DNA from: an uncultured Roseicyclus sp.
GTDB lineage: Bacteria > Pseudomonadota > Alphaproteobacteria > Rhodobacterales > Rhodobacteraceae
Direction of reading: 5' to 3'
DNA length: 64,000 bases
Assembly (NCBI GenBank): GCA_947489665.1
Contig: CANLEH010000002.1
Span: 589,037 to 653,036, forward strand
The first letter of the stretch is position 1, and each line of letters begins with the position of its first letter. The notes under the pieces are model-generated. The model searched no databases. It saw only the letters and a program-made list of their open reading frames with translations, and had not been told where the DNA came from. Below, piece after piece: positions 54,247 to 63,056 of the stretch. The position numbers and the translations under genes were made by a program.

Positions 54247-55994
54247 TGTGCGGCTACCAGGGTTTCGGGTTCGCCATCGGGCAGGATCGTCTCGCCCGGG
54301 CGAACGATGGTGAATTGGACGGGCTCTCGGCTCACATCAACAGTGTCCCCTGTCATCCGAGCCACTGTGAAATCGCTGTTCTCCAGCCCGCCATCCTCGG
54401 GGAAATCTTCGCGGAAATGCGCCCCGCGAGAGTTCTCGCGAGCAATGCCGGCTTTGGTGATGACCTCAGAGACATCGCACAAGGACCGCAGGTTCAGCCA
54501 ATCGTGCCAGGTCAGGTTGAATGCGAGATTACTGTCATCCACGCCGACCTCCATGAGCGCGCCCGATACCTTTGCGATCCCGTCGAGGCCGCGTTTCATG
54601 CCCGCCTCGGTGCGCATAACACCGACCTCGTCCCACATGACTTCCTGCAATTCCTTGCGCAAAGGAAGGATCAAGTCAGGCGCCTTGGAGAGTGGGTAGA
54701 CCGCGCGTGCGACTTCAGCTTGAAGCACCTCTTCATCCGGGTCGCGCAGGGCCATTCCAACAACTTCACGCCCCATCGTATCGCCCGCAATCCCACCATA
54801 GACTGTTGAATTCGCGACCCCGTTTCCGCCCAGGCGGTTGGACCCATGGGCGCCGCCCGCATCCTCCCCGGCGACGTAGAGACCCTCCATCTCGGTCCGT
54901 GTATCCACATCCACAACCACACCGCCCATGAAGTAGTGGGCAGTTGGCACAACCTCGACCTTGCCGCCCGCCAGATCGAACCCGCTATCGGCGCAACGCT
55001 TCACCATGCCTTTGAACTTCTGCGCGACCCAATCCGGCCCGAGATGCGACATCGAGATGAACACGCCCTCCTGCTCTGGATTTTTGTTCTTGCGCATCTC
55101 TGCATAGATCCCGCGGCTGACGACATCGCGGGTGGCGCGTTCGCCCTTGCCGTCATAGTCGAACATGAACCGCTGACCGGCATGGTTGATCAGTTGCCCA
55201 CCAGCCCCGCGCAGCCCCTCTTCCAGCACTGTGCCCGTCATCCGCGTGTGATCGCCCGCCAGAAGGCCCGTGGGGTGGAACTGCACCATCTCCATATCGC
55301 GCAATTTGAGGCCCGCGCGCAGAGCCATGGCGAGGCCATCCATCGTCTTGTCGCCCGATGGGGTGTGATATTTGTACATTGTCGGGCCGCCGCCCGTCGC
55401 CATCAACACCGTCTTGGCGCGCACAAACCGGAACCCGCCGGTGCGCATATCAATCATAAGAACACCGGCCAGGGCCGAGCCGTCCTTTGTCGGGATAAGC
55501 CCAATCGCACGGTGTTCCTGCAGCTTCTCAACACCGCTGGCGAGGACCTTCTCCATCAGCCGGTTGATGATCTCGATACCCGTCAGGTCGCCTTTATGCA
55601 CCGTCCGGTCTGCGGTCTGGCCCGCGAAGGCCTTTTGGTGGAGCGTGCCGTCGGGGTTGCGATCAAAGAAGCAGCCGACTTCGTTTTCCAGCTCCCGGAT
55701 GCGCACGACGGCCTGTTCGCACAGCCGCCAGGCCATGTCCTGATTGGGCAGCCATTTGCCGCCATTGATCGTGTCCATGAAATGTCGCTCGACGGTGTCG
55801 CCGCCTCCAAGGGCCACGTTGTATCCGCCCTGTACCATCCGCGTGCAACCACATTTGCCGATCAAGCCCTTGACCGCGATGGTAATTTTCGTCCCCTCAG
55901 GCGCGGTTTGTTGCGCGTGGAGCGCGGCAAACAGACCCGCCCCCCCGGTGCCAAGGATCAGGATATCCGTGTCGTGCCGTTCGATCACAACCAT
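54243..55994 (-). CDS. sdhA: Succinate dehydrogenase/fumarate reductase flavoprotein (paralogue)
   Basis: A 583-residue flavoprotein of the SdhA/FrdA family. FAD fingerprint ILILGTGGAGLFAALHA is at 11-27. The region usually carrying the covalent-FAD His (S-H-T-x-x-A-Q-G-G) reads G-C-T-R-M-V-Q-G-G, so the His is replaced by Cys. Further family motifs are QFHPTGLLAGDHTRMTGTVLEEGLRG and HYFMGGVVVD. It lies last of the four complex-II genes, in the order B-D-C-A. The start is one base after the preceding stop codon. Confidence 0.9.
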   Translation of the reverse strand: MVVIERHDTDILILGTGGAGLFAALHAQQTAPEGTKITIAVKGLIGKCGCTRMVQGGYNVALGGGDTVERHFMDTINGGKWLPNQDMAWRLCEQAVVRIRELENEVGCFFDRNPDGTLHQKAFAGQTADRTVHKGDLTGIEIINRLMEKVLASGVEKLQEHRAIGLIPTKDGSALAGVLMIDMRTGGFRFVRAKTVLMATGGGPTMYKYHTPSGDKTMDGLAMALRAGLKLRDMEMVQFHPTGLLAGDHTRMTGTVLEEGLRGAGGQLINHAGQRFMFDYDGKGERATRDVVSRGIYAEMRKNKNPEQEGVFISMSHLGPDWVAQKFKGMVKRCADSGFDLAGGKVEVVPTAHYFMGGVVVDVDTRTEMEGLYVAGEDAGGAHGSNRLGGNGVANSTVYGGIAGDTMGREVVGMALRDPDEEVLQAEVARAVYPLSKAPDLILPLRKELQEVMWDEVGVMRTEAGMKRGLDGIAKVSGALMEVGVDDSNLAFNLTWHDWLNLRSLCDVSEVITKAGIARENSRGAHFREDFPEDGGLENSDFTVARMTGDTVDVSREPVQFTIVRPGETILPDGEPETLVAAQ

Positions 55995-55995
55995 C

Positions 55996-56337
55996 TCACA
56001 CCGCCTGTAGGAAGAACGCGCCCGCAATCAGGAACGACAGCGCCGCTGCCCCCGCCGCAAGGGATTTCTGCGCGGGGCGCCATGGCAGCCATTCCAACGC
56101 CAAAAGACGCAGTCCCCCGAACATGTGCACGGCCAGCAGGAAGACGAGACCGAACTCGGCAAACTTAACCGCCGTCGCCTCAGTCATTGCCAAGAAACCG
56201 TCCAAACGCCCCGGTTCGGACACGGCCATGGCGAGTACCCAAAAGTGCAGAGGCAAGAATGCGGCCAAGGCAACGCCGGACAGGCGGTGCACGATATAGG
56301 CAATCCAAAGCGGATGTGCGCGCGCCGGGGCTTTCAT
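55996..56337 (-). CDS. Complex-II membrane anchor (SdhC-like)
   Basis: A 113-residue membrane protein. The quinone/heme motif IVHRLSGVALAAFLPLHFWVLA (about residues 14-34) is the SdhC-type His-Arg-x-Ser-Gly pattern. Two further helices follow (FAEFGLVFLLAVHMFGGLRLLALEW and LAAGAAALSFLIAGAFFLQ). It overlaps the other anchor's stop by 4 bases. Confidence 0.82.
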   Translation of the reverse strand: MKAPARAHPLWIAYIVHRLSGVALAAFLPLHFWVLAMAVSEPGRLDGFLAMTEATAVKFAEFGLVFLLAVHMFGGLRLLALEWLPWRPAQKSLAAGAAALSFLIAGAFFLQAV

Positions 56338-56678
56338 CCGCCTACTCCCGCAAAGGTAACAGCCCAGACAGCCCGTGCGCCGAGCGCAAAGAAGGCAAGG
56401 CCCATGCCCCACATCAACACATCCAAAGCGCTGCCTGTGACCTTGCCCCATTCATGGGCAATCACGCGCAACCCGATGGCGCCATGGATCGAGACCGCAA
56501 CCACGAATAGCCCGTAAAACAGAAACCAGAGGATCGACCCCTGCGTGCGCCCAAGGATCTCAGCCGCGCTGAGGCCGCCTTGGATCGCGTAGATCATCAC
56601 AGCGATATGTCCCAGCACGAACGGCCCCATCAAAAGCGCCGTGATCCGTTGCGCCATATAGAGCTTGAGCCCAAGCAT
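56334..56678 (-). CDS. Complex-II membrane anchor (SdhD-like)
   Basis: A 114-residue membrane protein with three helices: LYMAQRITALLMGPFVLGHIAVMIYAI, ILWFLFYGLFVVAVSIHGAIGLRVIAHEW and LDVLMWGMGLAFFALGARAVW. The QRITA...H and SIHGAIGLR His positions suit heme/quinone binding. Start codon overlaps the iron-sulfur-subunit stop by 4 bases. Assignment to SdhD rests on size and order. Confidence 0.8.
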   Translation of the reverse strand: MLGLKLYMAQRITALLMGPFVLGHIAVMIYAIQGGLSAAEILGRTQGSILWFLFYGLFVVAVSIHGAIGLRVIAHEWGKVTGSALDVLMWGMGLAFFALGARAVWAVTFAGVGG

Positions 56679-57388
56679 CAGCGCCCTCTCCTGAAGAAAT
56701 TCTTTGCCGTTTCCCGCTTCAGTCCCGCGATAGCTGACATGGGATCGAGATCGTTTGGGCAATAGGCCGTGCAAGAGCCCATTGAGTGGCAATTGTGGCA
56801 TCCGCCAGACCCGCTGACCGCATCCAGAATGTCTTGTCGCGCTTCGTCCTTTGCATCGTTGAGCAAGGTCCAGGCCCGTTGCAGCGCCGCTGGCCCCAGA
56901 TAATCCGCATTGCCCGTAACCGTGTCGCAAGCGGCATAGCAGACAGAACAATTGATGCATTCAATGCCGGCATTCGCCTCGACCCGGCCCACGCTTACTG
57001 CATCGACGCGGGCGATCGGGTCATCTCGGGTGAGCGCGCCATGGTGCACCCCCTCCGCGGCAATCCATTTGTCAAAGAACGGGTCCATGTCGACGGCCAA
57101 ATCCTTGATAACCGGCAGGTTTCTTAGCGGGCCAATATGAATATCCGCGCCATCGGTCACCTTTGAGACGTGGGTTCGGCACGTCCAGCGCGGCACATCG
57201 TTGACCATCATGGCACAACTTCCGCACATACCGACCCGGCAGGCGAAGCGATAACTCAGCGTCGGATCAGCGTGCTGCTGCACCCAGGAGACGACATCCA
57301 GAACGGTCTGATTGTCATATGCAGGAACTTCAAAGCGTTCTGCCCCGCCGTCCCGGTCAATTGTCACGTTCAGAACGCCCGTTGGCAT
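56678..57388 (-). CDS. sdhB: Succinate dehydrogenase/fumarate reductase iron-sulfur subunit (paralogue)
   Basis: A 236-residue iron-sulfur protein. The N-terminal plant-type ferredoxin ligands are in CRVGMCGSCAMMVN (about 50-63) with a distal WTC near 69. The C-terminal bacterial-type cluster segments are CINCSVCYAAC (about 143-153) and CHNCHSMGSCTAYCP (about 196-210). This is the full [2Fe-2S], [4Fe-4S], [3Fe-4S] set of SdhB/FrdB. First gene of the operon. Confidence 0.92.
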   Translation of the reverse strand: MPTGVLNVTIDRDGGAERFEVPAYDNQTVLDVVSWVQQHADPTLSYRFACRVGMCGSCAMMVNDVPRWTCRTHVSKVTDGADIHIGPLRNLPVIKDLAVDMDPFFDKWIAAEGVHHGALTRDDPIARVDAVSVGRVEANAGIECINCSVCYAACDTVTGNADYLGPAALQRAWTLLNDAKDEARQDILDAVSGSGGCHNCHSMGSCTAYCPNDLDPMSAIAGLKRETAKNFFRRGR

Positions 57389-57448
57389 CTTTGCTCCGCA
57401 TGTTTGCTTGGCTTAACGTGGCTCTACACTGAAAGTCCGCCTTAATGA

Positions 57449-58303
57449 ATGCGAATTATTGTGACAGATAACGTAAGTGATACTAACAAAAATCGCCTCC
57501 AGGCTGCGTTGGACGCGCGATTTGAGGATGCCCCACAGACCCCGCCCAACCCAGCACTAGAGTCCATGGCGCAGCGCGGCTCTTGCCGTGACTTCACAAG
57601 CGCATCCGTTGACCCCGCCTTGCTGAGAACCCTGTGCGCTGTTGCTCTGGCCGCGCCCACAAAAAGCGATCTGCAGCAGCGCGACATCATCTTACTTGAG
57701 GATCCCAAACAGCGCGCATCTTTGGCGGCCCTTGTCGGTGGGCAAGACTGGGTCGCGAACGCTCCGATGCTTGCGGTTTTCTGTGGCAACAATCGACGCC
57801 AACGTATGCTGCATGATCAGGCTGATATTCCCTTTGCCAACGACCATTTCGATGCCGTGTTCAATGCGGCCTGCGACGCAGCAATTTCACTTGGGGCCTT
57901 CACAGCTGCCGCAGATGCCATCGGCCTGGGCACTTGCCCGATCAGCGCGGTACGGAATGAGGCACGTGCCGTTGCCGATCTGCTGGACCTGCCTGATCAT
58001 GTCTTCCCGTTTGCCGGGCTTGCCATTGGTTGGCCGACAACCGCGCCACGCATCGCTAAGCGTCTGCCGTTATCCGTAACCGTGCACACCGATCGCTACA
58101 GTGAAACAGCGCTTTCCGATGCCATAGCACGCTACGACGCCGACCGCGCTTTGACGCAGCCGTATCAGACACAACGATGTGTCGAGACGTTTGGCACAGC
58201 CGATCTCTACACTTGGTCCGAGGACAAGATGCGACAATACAGCCAACCCGAGCGCGCAGATTTCGGGACCTACATTCGGTCAATTGGCTTCAAGCTCGAC
58301 TAG
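57449..58303 (+). CDS. Nitroreductase-family flavoprotein
   Basis: A 284-residue FMN-dependent nitroreductase. The FMN-phosphate segment MAQRGSCRDFTSASVD near 40-55 (R-x-S-x-R type), the LAAPTKSDLQQRDIILL segment near 68-84, and the GLGTCPISAVRNEA loop near 158-171 fit the family. It diverges from the complex-II paralogue operon by 60 bases and shares a CTAG stop with the dehydrogenase gene. Substrate unknown; redox link to the island is inferred from position only. Confidence 0.86.
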   Translation: MRIIVTDNVSDTNKNRLQAALDARFEDAPQTPPNPALESMAQRGSCRDFTSASVDPALLRTLCAVALAAPTKSDLQQRDIILLEDPKQRASLAALVGGQDWVANAPMLAVFCGNNRRQRMLHDQADIPFANDHFDAVFNAACDAAISLGAFTAAADAIGLGTCPISAVRNEARAVADLLDLPDHVFPFAGLAIGWPTTAPRIAKRLPLSVTVHTDRYSETALSDAIARYDADRALTQPYQTQRCVETFGTADLYTWSEDKMRQYSQPERADFGTYIRSIGFKLD

Positions 58304-59334
58304 TTCGCGAAATCGGTGATCACGGCCGTTCCCGGCGACGTTGGTCCCTTCATGGCGTGCAATTCCGCACTTGCGCCCGAAAGAGGAACTTCGCGCGCCA
58401 GCATCGGCGAAATATCCACGGCACCCCTTTCAATCATTTCCAGTAGGCTCGGATACTTCCATGACGGCATGCCGCGCGTTCCGAAGAAGGAAAGCTGCTT
58501 GGCATAGATCGCCCGCATGTTGACCTCCATCATGCCACTTCCCGCTGGCATGCCCACTTGCACGTGCCGACCTAAGATACGCAGACATTCCAGCGACGCA
58601 TTGGTTGTCGGCCCAATCCCAAGCGCTTCGATCGAGACATGCGCGCCACCGCCAGTGATGTCGCGGATTGCGTCGGCTGCATTCCCGGCTGAAGCGTTGA
58701 CGACCGCTTCCGCGCCATGGGCTTTCGCATGTTCCAGTTTTTCATCGACAACATCGACCGCAACGACGCGCGCACCCAATGCTTGAGCGAGCAGAAGCGT
58801 GGCCAAGCCAATCCCACCGGTTCCATGGACCGCCACCCACTCTCCGGCCCGCACTTGTGCGCGGTCTGTCAGGGCATGCCAGGCTGTCGTCACACGACAT
58901 CCCAACCCAGCCGCCAGTGCCGGTGAGATGCTGTCCGGCAAGCTGACAAGGTTATGATCGTACGGGACACCCACAAATTGCGCATAGGCACCCGGAGTAC
59001 CAAACCCGGGCGTGATCTGGTGGGCGCAAGTGTTTGACACGCCCGTCGCACAGGCCGGGCACGCACCGCAGGCAAGAATGAACGGCGCGATCAGACGGTC
59101 CCCAACTTGATGCTGCGCCTGTGGTCCTGCTTCCACAACTGTTCCGCAATATTCGTGCCCAAGGATGGAACCGGGATTGACCTTGGGATGCTCTCCGACC
59201 CAGCCGTGAAAATCCGAGCGGCACACGCCGCAGGCTGCGACTTCCAAAACAACGCCGTTGTCCGGGCAGGCCGGGTCCTCGACCGTCCCAATCGACAAAT
59301 CTTCACTGAAATCGCGAATTACCGCTGCACGCAT
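58300..59334 (-). CDS. Zinc-dependent medium-chain alcohol dehydrogenase
   Basis: A 344-residue MDR enzyme. Catalytic zinc ligands are Cys (ACGVCRSDFHGW), His-Glu (GHEYCGTV near 60) and a later Cys. The structural zinc loop CGACPACATGVSNTC has only part of the usual four-Cys pattern. The NAD(P) motif is VHGTGGIGLATLLLAQALG near 167-185. ATG was chosen over an upstream start whose extension is Lys/Arg-rich. It is the last gene of the lyase-M24-EutA-like operon. Alcohol/aldehyde substrate unknown. Confidence 0.9.
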   Translation of the reverse strand: MRAAVIRDFSEDLSIGTVEDPACPDNGVVLEVAACGVCRSDFHGWVGEHPKVNPGSILGHEYCGTVVEAGPQAQHQVGDRLIAPFILACGACPACATGVSNTCAHQITPGFGTPGAYAQFVGVPYDHNLVSLPDSISPALAAGLGCRVTTAWHALTDRAQVRAGEWVAVHGTGGIGLATLLLAQALGARVVAVDVVDEKLEHAKAHGAEAVVNASAGNAADAIRDITGGGAHVSIEALGIGPTTNASLECLRILGRHVQVGMPAGSGMMEVNMRAIYAKQLSFFGTRGMPSWKYPSLLEMIERGAVDISPMLAREVPLSGASAELHAMKGPTSPGTAVITDFAN

Positions 59335-59368
59335 TGGACGCTCCTTTCTGGTCTTCTCTTTTTGCCGC

Positions 59369-60145
59369 TCAGGTCTTGGCTGAGCTTTCCGTGTTTCTGA
59401 GGGGTATTTCTGCTTCCCACAATCGCCCGGGCGCACCCGGCCGCGCCGTCACACCGGCATGCCGCATCATATCCCACGCCAGAACAAGGTTGCTCGACAA
59501 AACCGGCAGGCCGGTTGCTGCCTCAACATCTTCGATGAGGTCCAGTGTCCGAAGGTTGGTGCAGGACAGGAAAATCGCATCGCATTCCGCCATTTCCGCA
59601 ACTGCGATGGCCCCCGATCGCACTGCATCCGGCGCGATGCGCACCACTTGAGCCTCCTGCCCTTCTTCGAAACTTCCGAACGCAGAAATGTGCAGTCCCC
59701 GGCTATTCAGTTCTGCGATCAATCGCTCGGACACTGCCGCAACATAGGGGCTGACAATTGCCAGCCTTCGCACAGACAAGGCCGCACAGGCCGCCACAAG
59801 CGCCGAGATCGGCTGTGTGACTGCGCGAGTATGACACCCAGAATGCACAAGTTCGGCAATTCTTTCCTCCCCAATTTGTGCTGTGCCGGACGTGCAGCCG
59901 TAGCCCAAGGCAGTGAATTGCGCAGCACGCGGAAGGAGGGAGACGGCGTTTGCGAGTTCAGGTTCCATTGCGGCCAGCGTCTTTGGCGTAACATCCTCCG
60001 CCGACGGAATGCGGGTGACGAGCAGTTCGATGCTGTCAGGAAGCAACTGACGCAAATCCCTCTCGATGGTTTCGTCAGATTGCAGCGCGACGAGGCCGAG
60101 TTGCGGTGGCATCCGATCAACCAAGGTGTAGGGAAGCGCGCTCAT
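59369..60145 (-). CDS. EutA/maleate-isomerase-like Asp/Glu racemase-superfamily protein
   Basis: A 258-residue protein of the Asp/Glu/hydantoin racemase superfamily, closest in style to EutA and maleate cis-trans isomerases. The two catalytic cysteines lie in YGCTSGTA near residue 81 and LSCTNLRT near 195, each at the tip of a half-barrel, as in this group. LPVLSSNLVLAWDMMRHAG near the C terminus is typical. Maleate isomerases convert maleate to fumarate. Start overlaps the M24 stop by 4 bases. Confidence 0.78.
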   Translation of the reverse strand: MSALPYTLVDRMPPQLGLVALQSDETIERDLRQLLPDSIELLVTRIPSAEDVTPKTLAAMEPELANAVSLLPRAAQFTALGYGCTSGTAQIGEERIAELVHSGCHTRAVTQPISALVAACAALSVRRLAIVSPYVAAVSERLIAELNSRGLHISAFGSFEEGQEAQVVRIAPDAVRSGAIAVAEMAECDAIFLSCTNLRTLDLIEDVEAATGLPVLSSNLVLAWDMMRHAGVTARPGAPGRLWEAEIPLRNTESSAKT

Positions 60146-61299
60146 ATCACCCTCATGTCCCGACCATCGCGCTGGCTTAGGCATACCGTTTCGCCTTCGC
60201 GAATTACGACATCTTCCTCATGCACGAGGATTTTCCGTTTACCAACGGCCAGGCTTGGCTCAAGGGTCAGGACCATTCCGGGCTGCAACACCGTCTGGTC
60301 GGCAGGCAGGATTGAAGGCCCTTCTGTCAATTGCATCCCAAGCCCGTGACCTAAACGACCCGCGTCTGACACGGACCCATCAGTTCGCAGGATTTTGTCC
60401 ATCGCATGGAAGATGTCACAGAACCGGGCACCCGGCCTCGCTGCCTCCAACCCCGCATCGACAGCATCTATCAAGCGCGCATGCCCTGCCTTTACCGCAT
60501 CAGAGGGCTGGCCCACGCTGAAATTCCGATCGAAATCGCTGAAATACCCGTCGCGGATGACACCAGTGTCCAACATCAACACATCGCCGCGTCGCAATGG
60601 GCAATCATTGGCGGGCGAGATCACATCGCCGTATCCGCCCTGCCCGGCCGCCCCCGCCAGATACGGCACCCAATCTGCCCCTTCCTCAAGACACAGCATC
60701 TGAAAGCGGCGGAACACATCGCTTAAGGCAATACCCTCGCCCGCAACCTCGCCCACGCGCGCAAAGGCCCGATCTGCTACGGCGATGGCAGCTGTGATCT
60801 TTGCGATCTCGGCCTCCGATTTCACCATACGCAATCGCCAGGTGATTTCGTCGTCCGATACAAGGTGGCGCGAACCAAGCTCTGCTTCCAATGACGCGAT
60901 CGCGTCCCGCGGAAGACGAACATGGCTTTCGAGATGGGCGGCCAGACCGATCCGCCCCTGCGCGGGCACAACGTCGCGCAGCGTCTCACTTAGCAAGCCG
61001 ATCCCGTCATCCTGATAATCTGGCGCGGCCCATGTTCGAATGTCGGTCAACCAGGTTTGCCCCATCAGATGTGCGCCTATGGATGGGATCACCGCAATCG
61101 GCATGCCTGAGGCTGGCAAAATCAAAAACCACGGGCGCGTTGGGCTTTCCCAAAAGCGTGTCAGGAAGCCCGAATAGTACCGCACCTCGACCTCTGTGGT
61201 CAGAAGCAAGGCGTCCAGACCCGCTTGCGCCATCAAATCCTGGGCTTTGGCGCAGCGGGATTGAAACTCGCTTTCCGGAAAACCTCGTGAAGGTGTCAT
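60142..61299 (-). CDS. M24-family metallopeptidase/hydrolase (creatinase/prolidase/DoeA type)
   Basis: A 385-residue pita-bread-fold hydrolase. An N-terminal creatinase-like domain is followed by the M24 catalytic domain with metal ligands Asp (LMLDTGVI), Asp (SDFDRNF), His (GRLGHGLGM), Glu (LTLEPS) and Glu (VHEEDV). Such enzymes include prolidases, creatinase and ectoine hydrolase DoeA/EutD. The operon context with a lyase and an EutA-like protein suggests it opens a small N-containing substrate rather than digesting peptides. Start and stop both overlap their neighbours by 4 bases. Confidence 0.85.
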   Translation of the reverse strand: MTPSRGFPESEFQSRCAKAQDLMAQAGLDALLLTTEVEVRYYSGFLTRFWESPTRPWFLILPASGMPIAVIPSIGAHLMGQTWLTDIRTWAAPDYQDDGIGLLSETLRDVVPAQGRIGLAAHLESHVRLPRDAIASLEAELGSRHLVSDDEITWRLRMVKSEAEIAKITAAIAVADRAFARVGEVAGEGIALSDVFRRFQMLCLEEGADWVPYLAGAAGQGGYGDVISPANDCPLRRGDVLMLDTGVIRDGYFSDFDRNFSVGQPSDAVKAGHARLIDAVDAGLEAARPGARFCDIFHAMDKILRTDGSVSDAGRLGHGLGMQLTEGPSILPADQTVLQPGMVLTLEPSLAVGKRKILVHEEDVVIREGETVCLSQRDGRDMRVI

Positions 61300-62324
61300 T
61301 CCGGACCCTCACTGAGGATAACCAGAACTCGCGACGTCGGGCCAAGGTCCAGATCTGCAACCAGAAGGCCAGCCAAACCGGCCGCCCCTGACGGCGTCGA
61401 GGGCAGTCCGATATCCCCGGCTTTTTCGGCTCCGACCTGTCCCTCCTCCTCACTTATCGTCATGAAGTCATTCGCGTCACGGGCAAGACCGTTGAGCGCG
61501 ATCAACGACGGCTCCTTGCAATCGAGCCGGCCCATGGCAGAGGGCGGACCAACAGACACCACCGGTCGTCCTGCCTGCATGGAGGCTTGCAAGGCAGGCG
61601 CGGCTTCAGGTTCGACGACAATGATCCGCGGGGCATCCCCCCAGACCGTCCGCGCGTAAGCCGCTGCGGCACAGGCCAACCCGCCGACGCCAGCTTGCAG
61701 AAAGATATGTGTTGGCGGCACAGGGATTTGTGCTGCGGCCTCTTGCATCAAAACAAGATAGCCCTCCATCAAACGATGCGGTCGGTCCAGATATCCGGGC
61801 CAAGAGGAATCAGAGAGCAAGACCGCGCCATCTGCCGCAGCTTCGCGTGCGGCTGCCTCCATACTGTCTTCATAGATCGCGCCACGCCATCGCACCTCCG
61901 CCCCCATGGCTTCCAGACGTTGCGCAAATGCGGGTGGGACAGTTTTCGCAAGAAATATGACCGCGTGGGCGCCAAACGCCTTGGCCCCGGCGGCAACAGA
62001 AAGGCCATGATTGCCTGCACTGGCTGTATAATAGGCTGTTCCTGCCGCGCGCCCTTCTTGGGCATCACATGCAATCACGTAGGCAGCACCCAAGGCCTTG
62101 AAGCTGCCCAGGTCCATCCGCCCGCGTTCATCCTTCGCGTGGATAGCCGCAACACCAATCTCCCTCGCGAGATCGGTCAAGGGCACCAAGGGTGTCTGGC
62201 GCGCAACTGGGCATCTTTCCAGCAAACGTGCCGGCCGCTCGGCCATGGTGGACGGAAAGGGGATGTCTGTCAGGTTCGCCAAGACAGCATCGCGGAGGGC
62301 CGGTGAGTTGTGAACGACATGCAT
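61296..62324 (-). CDS. PLP-dependent ammonia-lyase (diaminopropionate ammonia-lyase-like)
   Basis: A 342-residue fold-type-II PLP enzyme. PLP lysine is Lys76 in GSFKALGAAY. The SAGNHGLSVAAGA loop near 110-122 is the phosphate-binding or substrate segment. RLDCKEPSLIALNGLARDANDFMTISEEEG near 262-290 and TPSGAAGLAGL near the C terminus are the diaminopropionate ammonia-lyase signature. These enzymes eliminate ammonia from 2,3-diaminopropionate or related amino acids. It is the first gene of the operon. Confidence 0.82.
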   Translation of the reverse strand: MHVVHNSPALRDAVLANLTDIPFPSTMAERPARLLERCPVARQTPLVPLTDLAREIGVAAIHAKDERGRMDLGSFKALGAAYVIACDAQEGRAAGTAYYTASAGNHGLSVAAGAKAFGAHAVIFLAKTVPPAFAQRLEAMGAEVRWRGAIYEDSMEAAAREAAADGAVLLSDSSWPGYLDRPHRLMEGYLVLMQEAAAQIPVPPTHIFLQAGVGGLACAAAAYARTVWGDAPRIIVVEPEAAPALQASMQAGRPVVSVGPPSAMGRLDCKEPSLIALNGLARDANDFMTISEEEGQVGAEKAGDIGLPSTPSGAAGLAGLLVADLDLGPTSRVLVILSEGPE

Positions 62325-62383
62325 GGCCCACGCATACTACCCGGCTGCGACGCCTGTCCTGGTAAAAACCGACGCCACAAAAG

Positions 62384-62411
62384 AAAAGGACGCCCGATTG
62401 AGCGTCCTTTT
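62384..62411. terminator. Intrinsic terminator
   Basis: A perfect 10-bp stem (AAAAGGACGC / GCGTCCTTTT) has an 8-base loop. Read on the minus strand it is followed by CTTTTG. It ends the transcript of the small exported-protein gene that lies upstream on that strand, insulating the lyase operon. Confidence 0.85.
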
Positions 62412-62433
62412 CAGGGCAATTGTTTTCGCCAGG

Positions 62434-62754
62434 TTACTCGTCTTCAAGCGAGGCTGCGCGCAGGCGGTCGAAGATGTCTGCGCCGTAGGCGGGCTGGCCG
62501 TTGACCAGCGTCGCGCCATTCACGCCGCGCAGGTCGGAGGCGACGTCTTGCGTGCCGTTGAGGACGCTGAAGGTGGTGCCGAGGCTGCCGGCGGGCGTCA
62601 CGGAGGTGCCAACACCGTTCACGTTGGTCTGCTCCAGAACGCTGTTTTCCGACAGGTTGAAGTGCTGGATCGCGGCGACGGAGGCTGCGGATTGGGCGAA
62701 GGCCGGGGCGGCAACGGTGGCGGCGACGGCGGCGATAAGAGCGATCTTTTTCAT
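62434..62754 (-). CDS. Small exported protein of unknown function
   Basis: A 106-residue protein with a clear Sec signal peptide (MKKIALIAAVAATVAAPAFA, cut after AFA). The mature part is polar, Asn/Thr/Gly-rich and begins QSAASVAAIQHFNLSENSVLEQTNVN. No Cys and no catalytic motif are present. Start ATG is preceded by a pyrimidine stretch. A terminator follows. I do not recognise the family. Confidence 0.75.
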   Translation of the reverse strand: MKKIALIAAVAATVAAPAFAQSAASVAAIQHFNLSENSVLEQTNVNGVGTSVTPAGSLGTTFSVLNGTQDVASDLRGVNGATLVNGQPAYGADIFDRLRAASLEDE

Positions 62755-62942
62755 TGTACTGGTCCTACTCAGTTTCGTGTGTGTGGGCCTGATTTGGGAG
62801 GGGGCCCGGGGTTGGTTTGGTTTCGGTGGAGAGCCTCTGTGGCCGTCCGATGAGATGAATATGAGGGGGAGTGGCCTCGCATTCCATACACGGAAGCGCG
62901 AGAAATGGTGGATATAGGTGCGCACGCGCACAGACATGCTCA

Positions 62943-63017
62943 GGCCCTGCACGAACCCCACGCCGGCGTGAGCGCCAGTCGCGGGGGCGTGAGAAACGGG
63001 CGTGGGGTTTGAAATAT
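62943..63017. repeat. Left copy of a 75-bp inverted repeat
   Basis: This 75-base stretch matches the reverse complement of the last 75 bases of the window with one substitution. Within itself it can fold through AACCCCACGCC and GGCGTGGGGTT, giving an 11-bp outer stem. The partner copy may continue beyond the window. Confidence 0.9.
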
Positions 63018-63056
63018 GTTAGGAAATCAAATGGAGCGGTTGGTTAGGACCTAGAC

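Noticed and set aside
58300..62324. Naming the lyase/M24/EutA-like operon as ectoine degradation
   Set aside because: The PLP enzyme reads as a diaminopropionate ammonia-lyase type, and eutC, eutE/doeB and uehABC are not in the window, so the pathway cannot be asserted.
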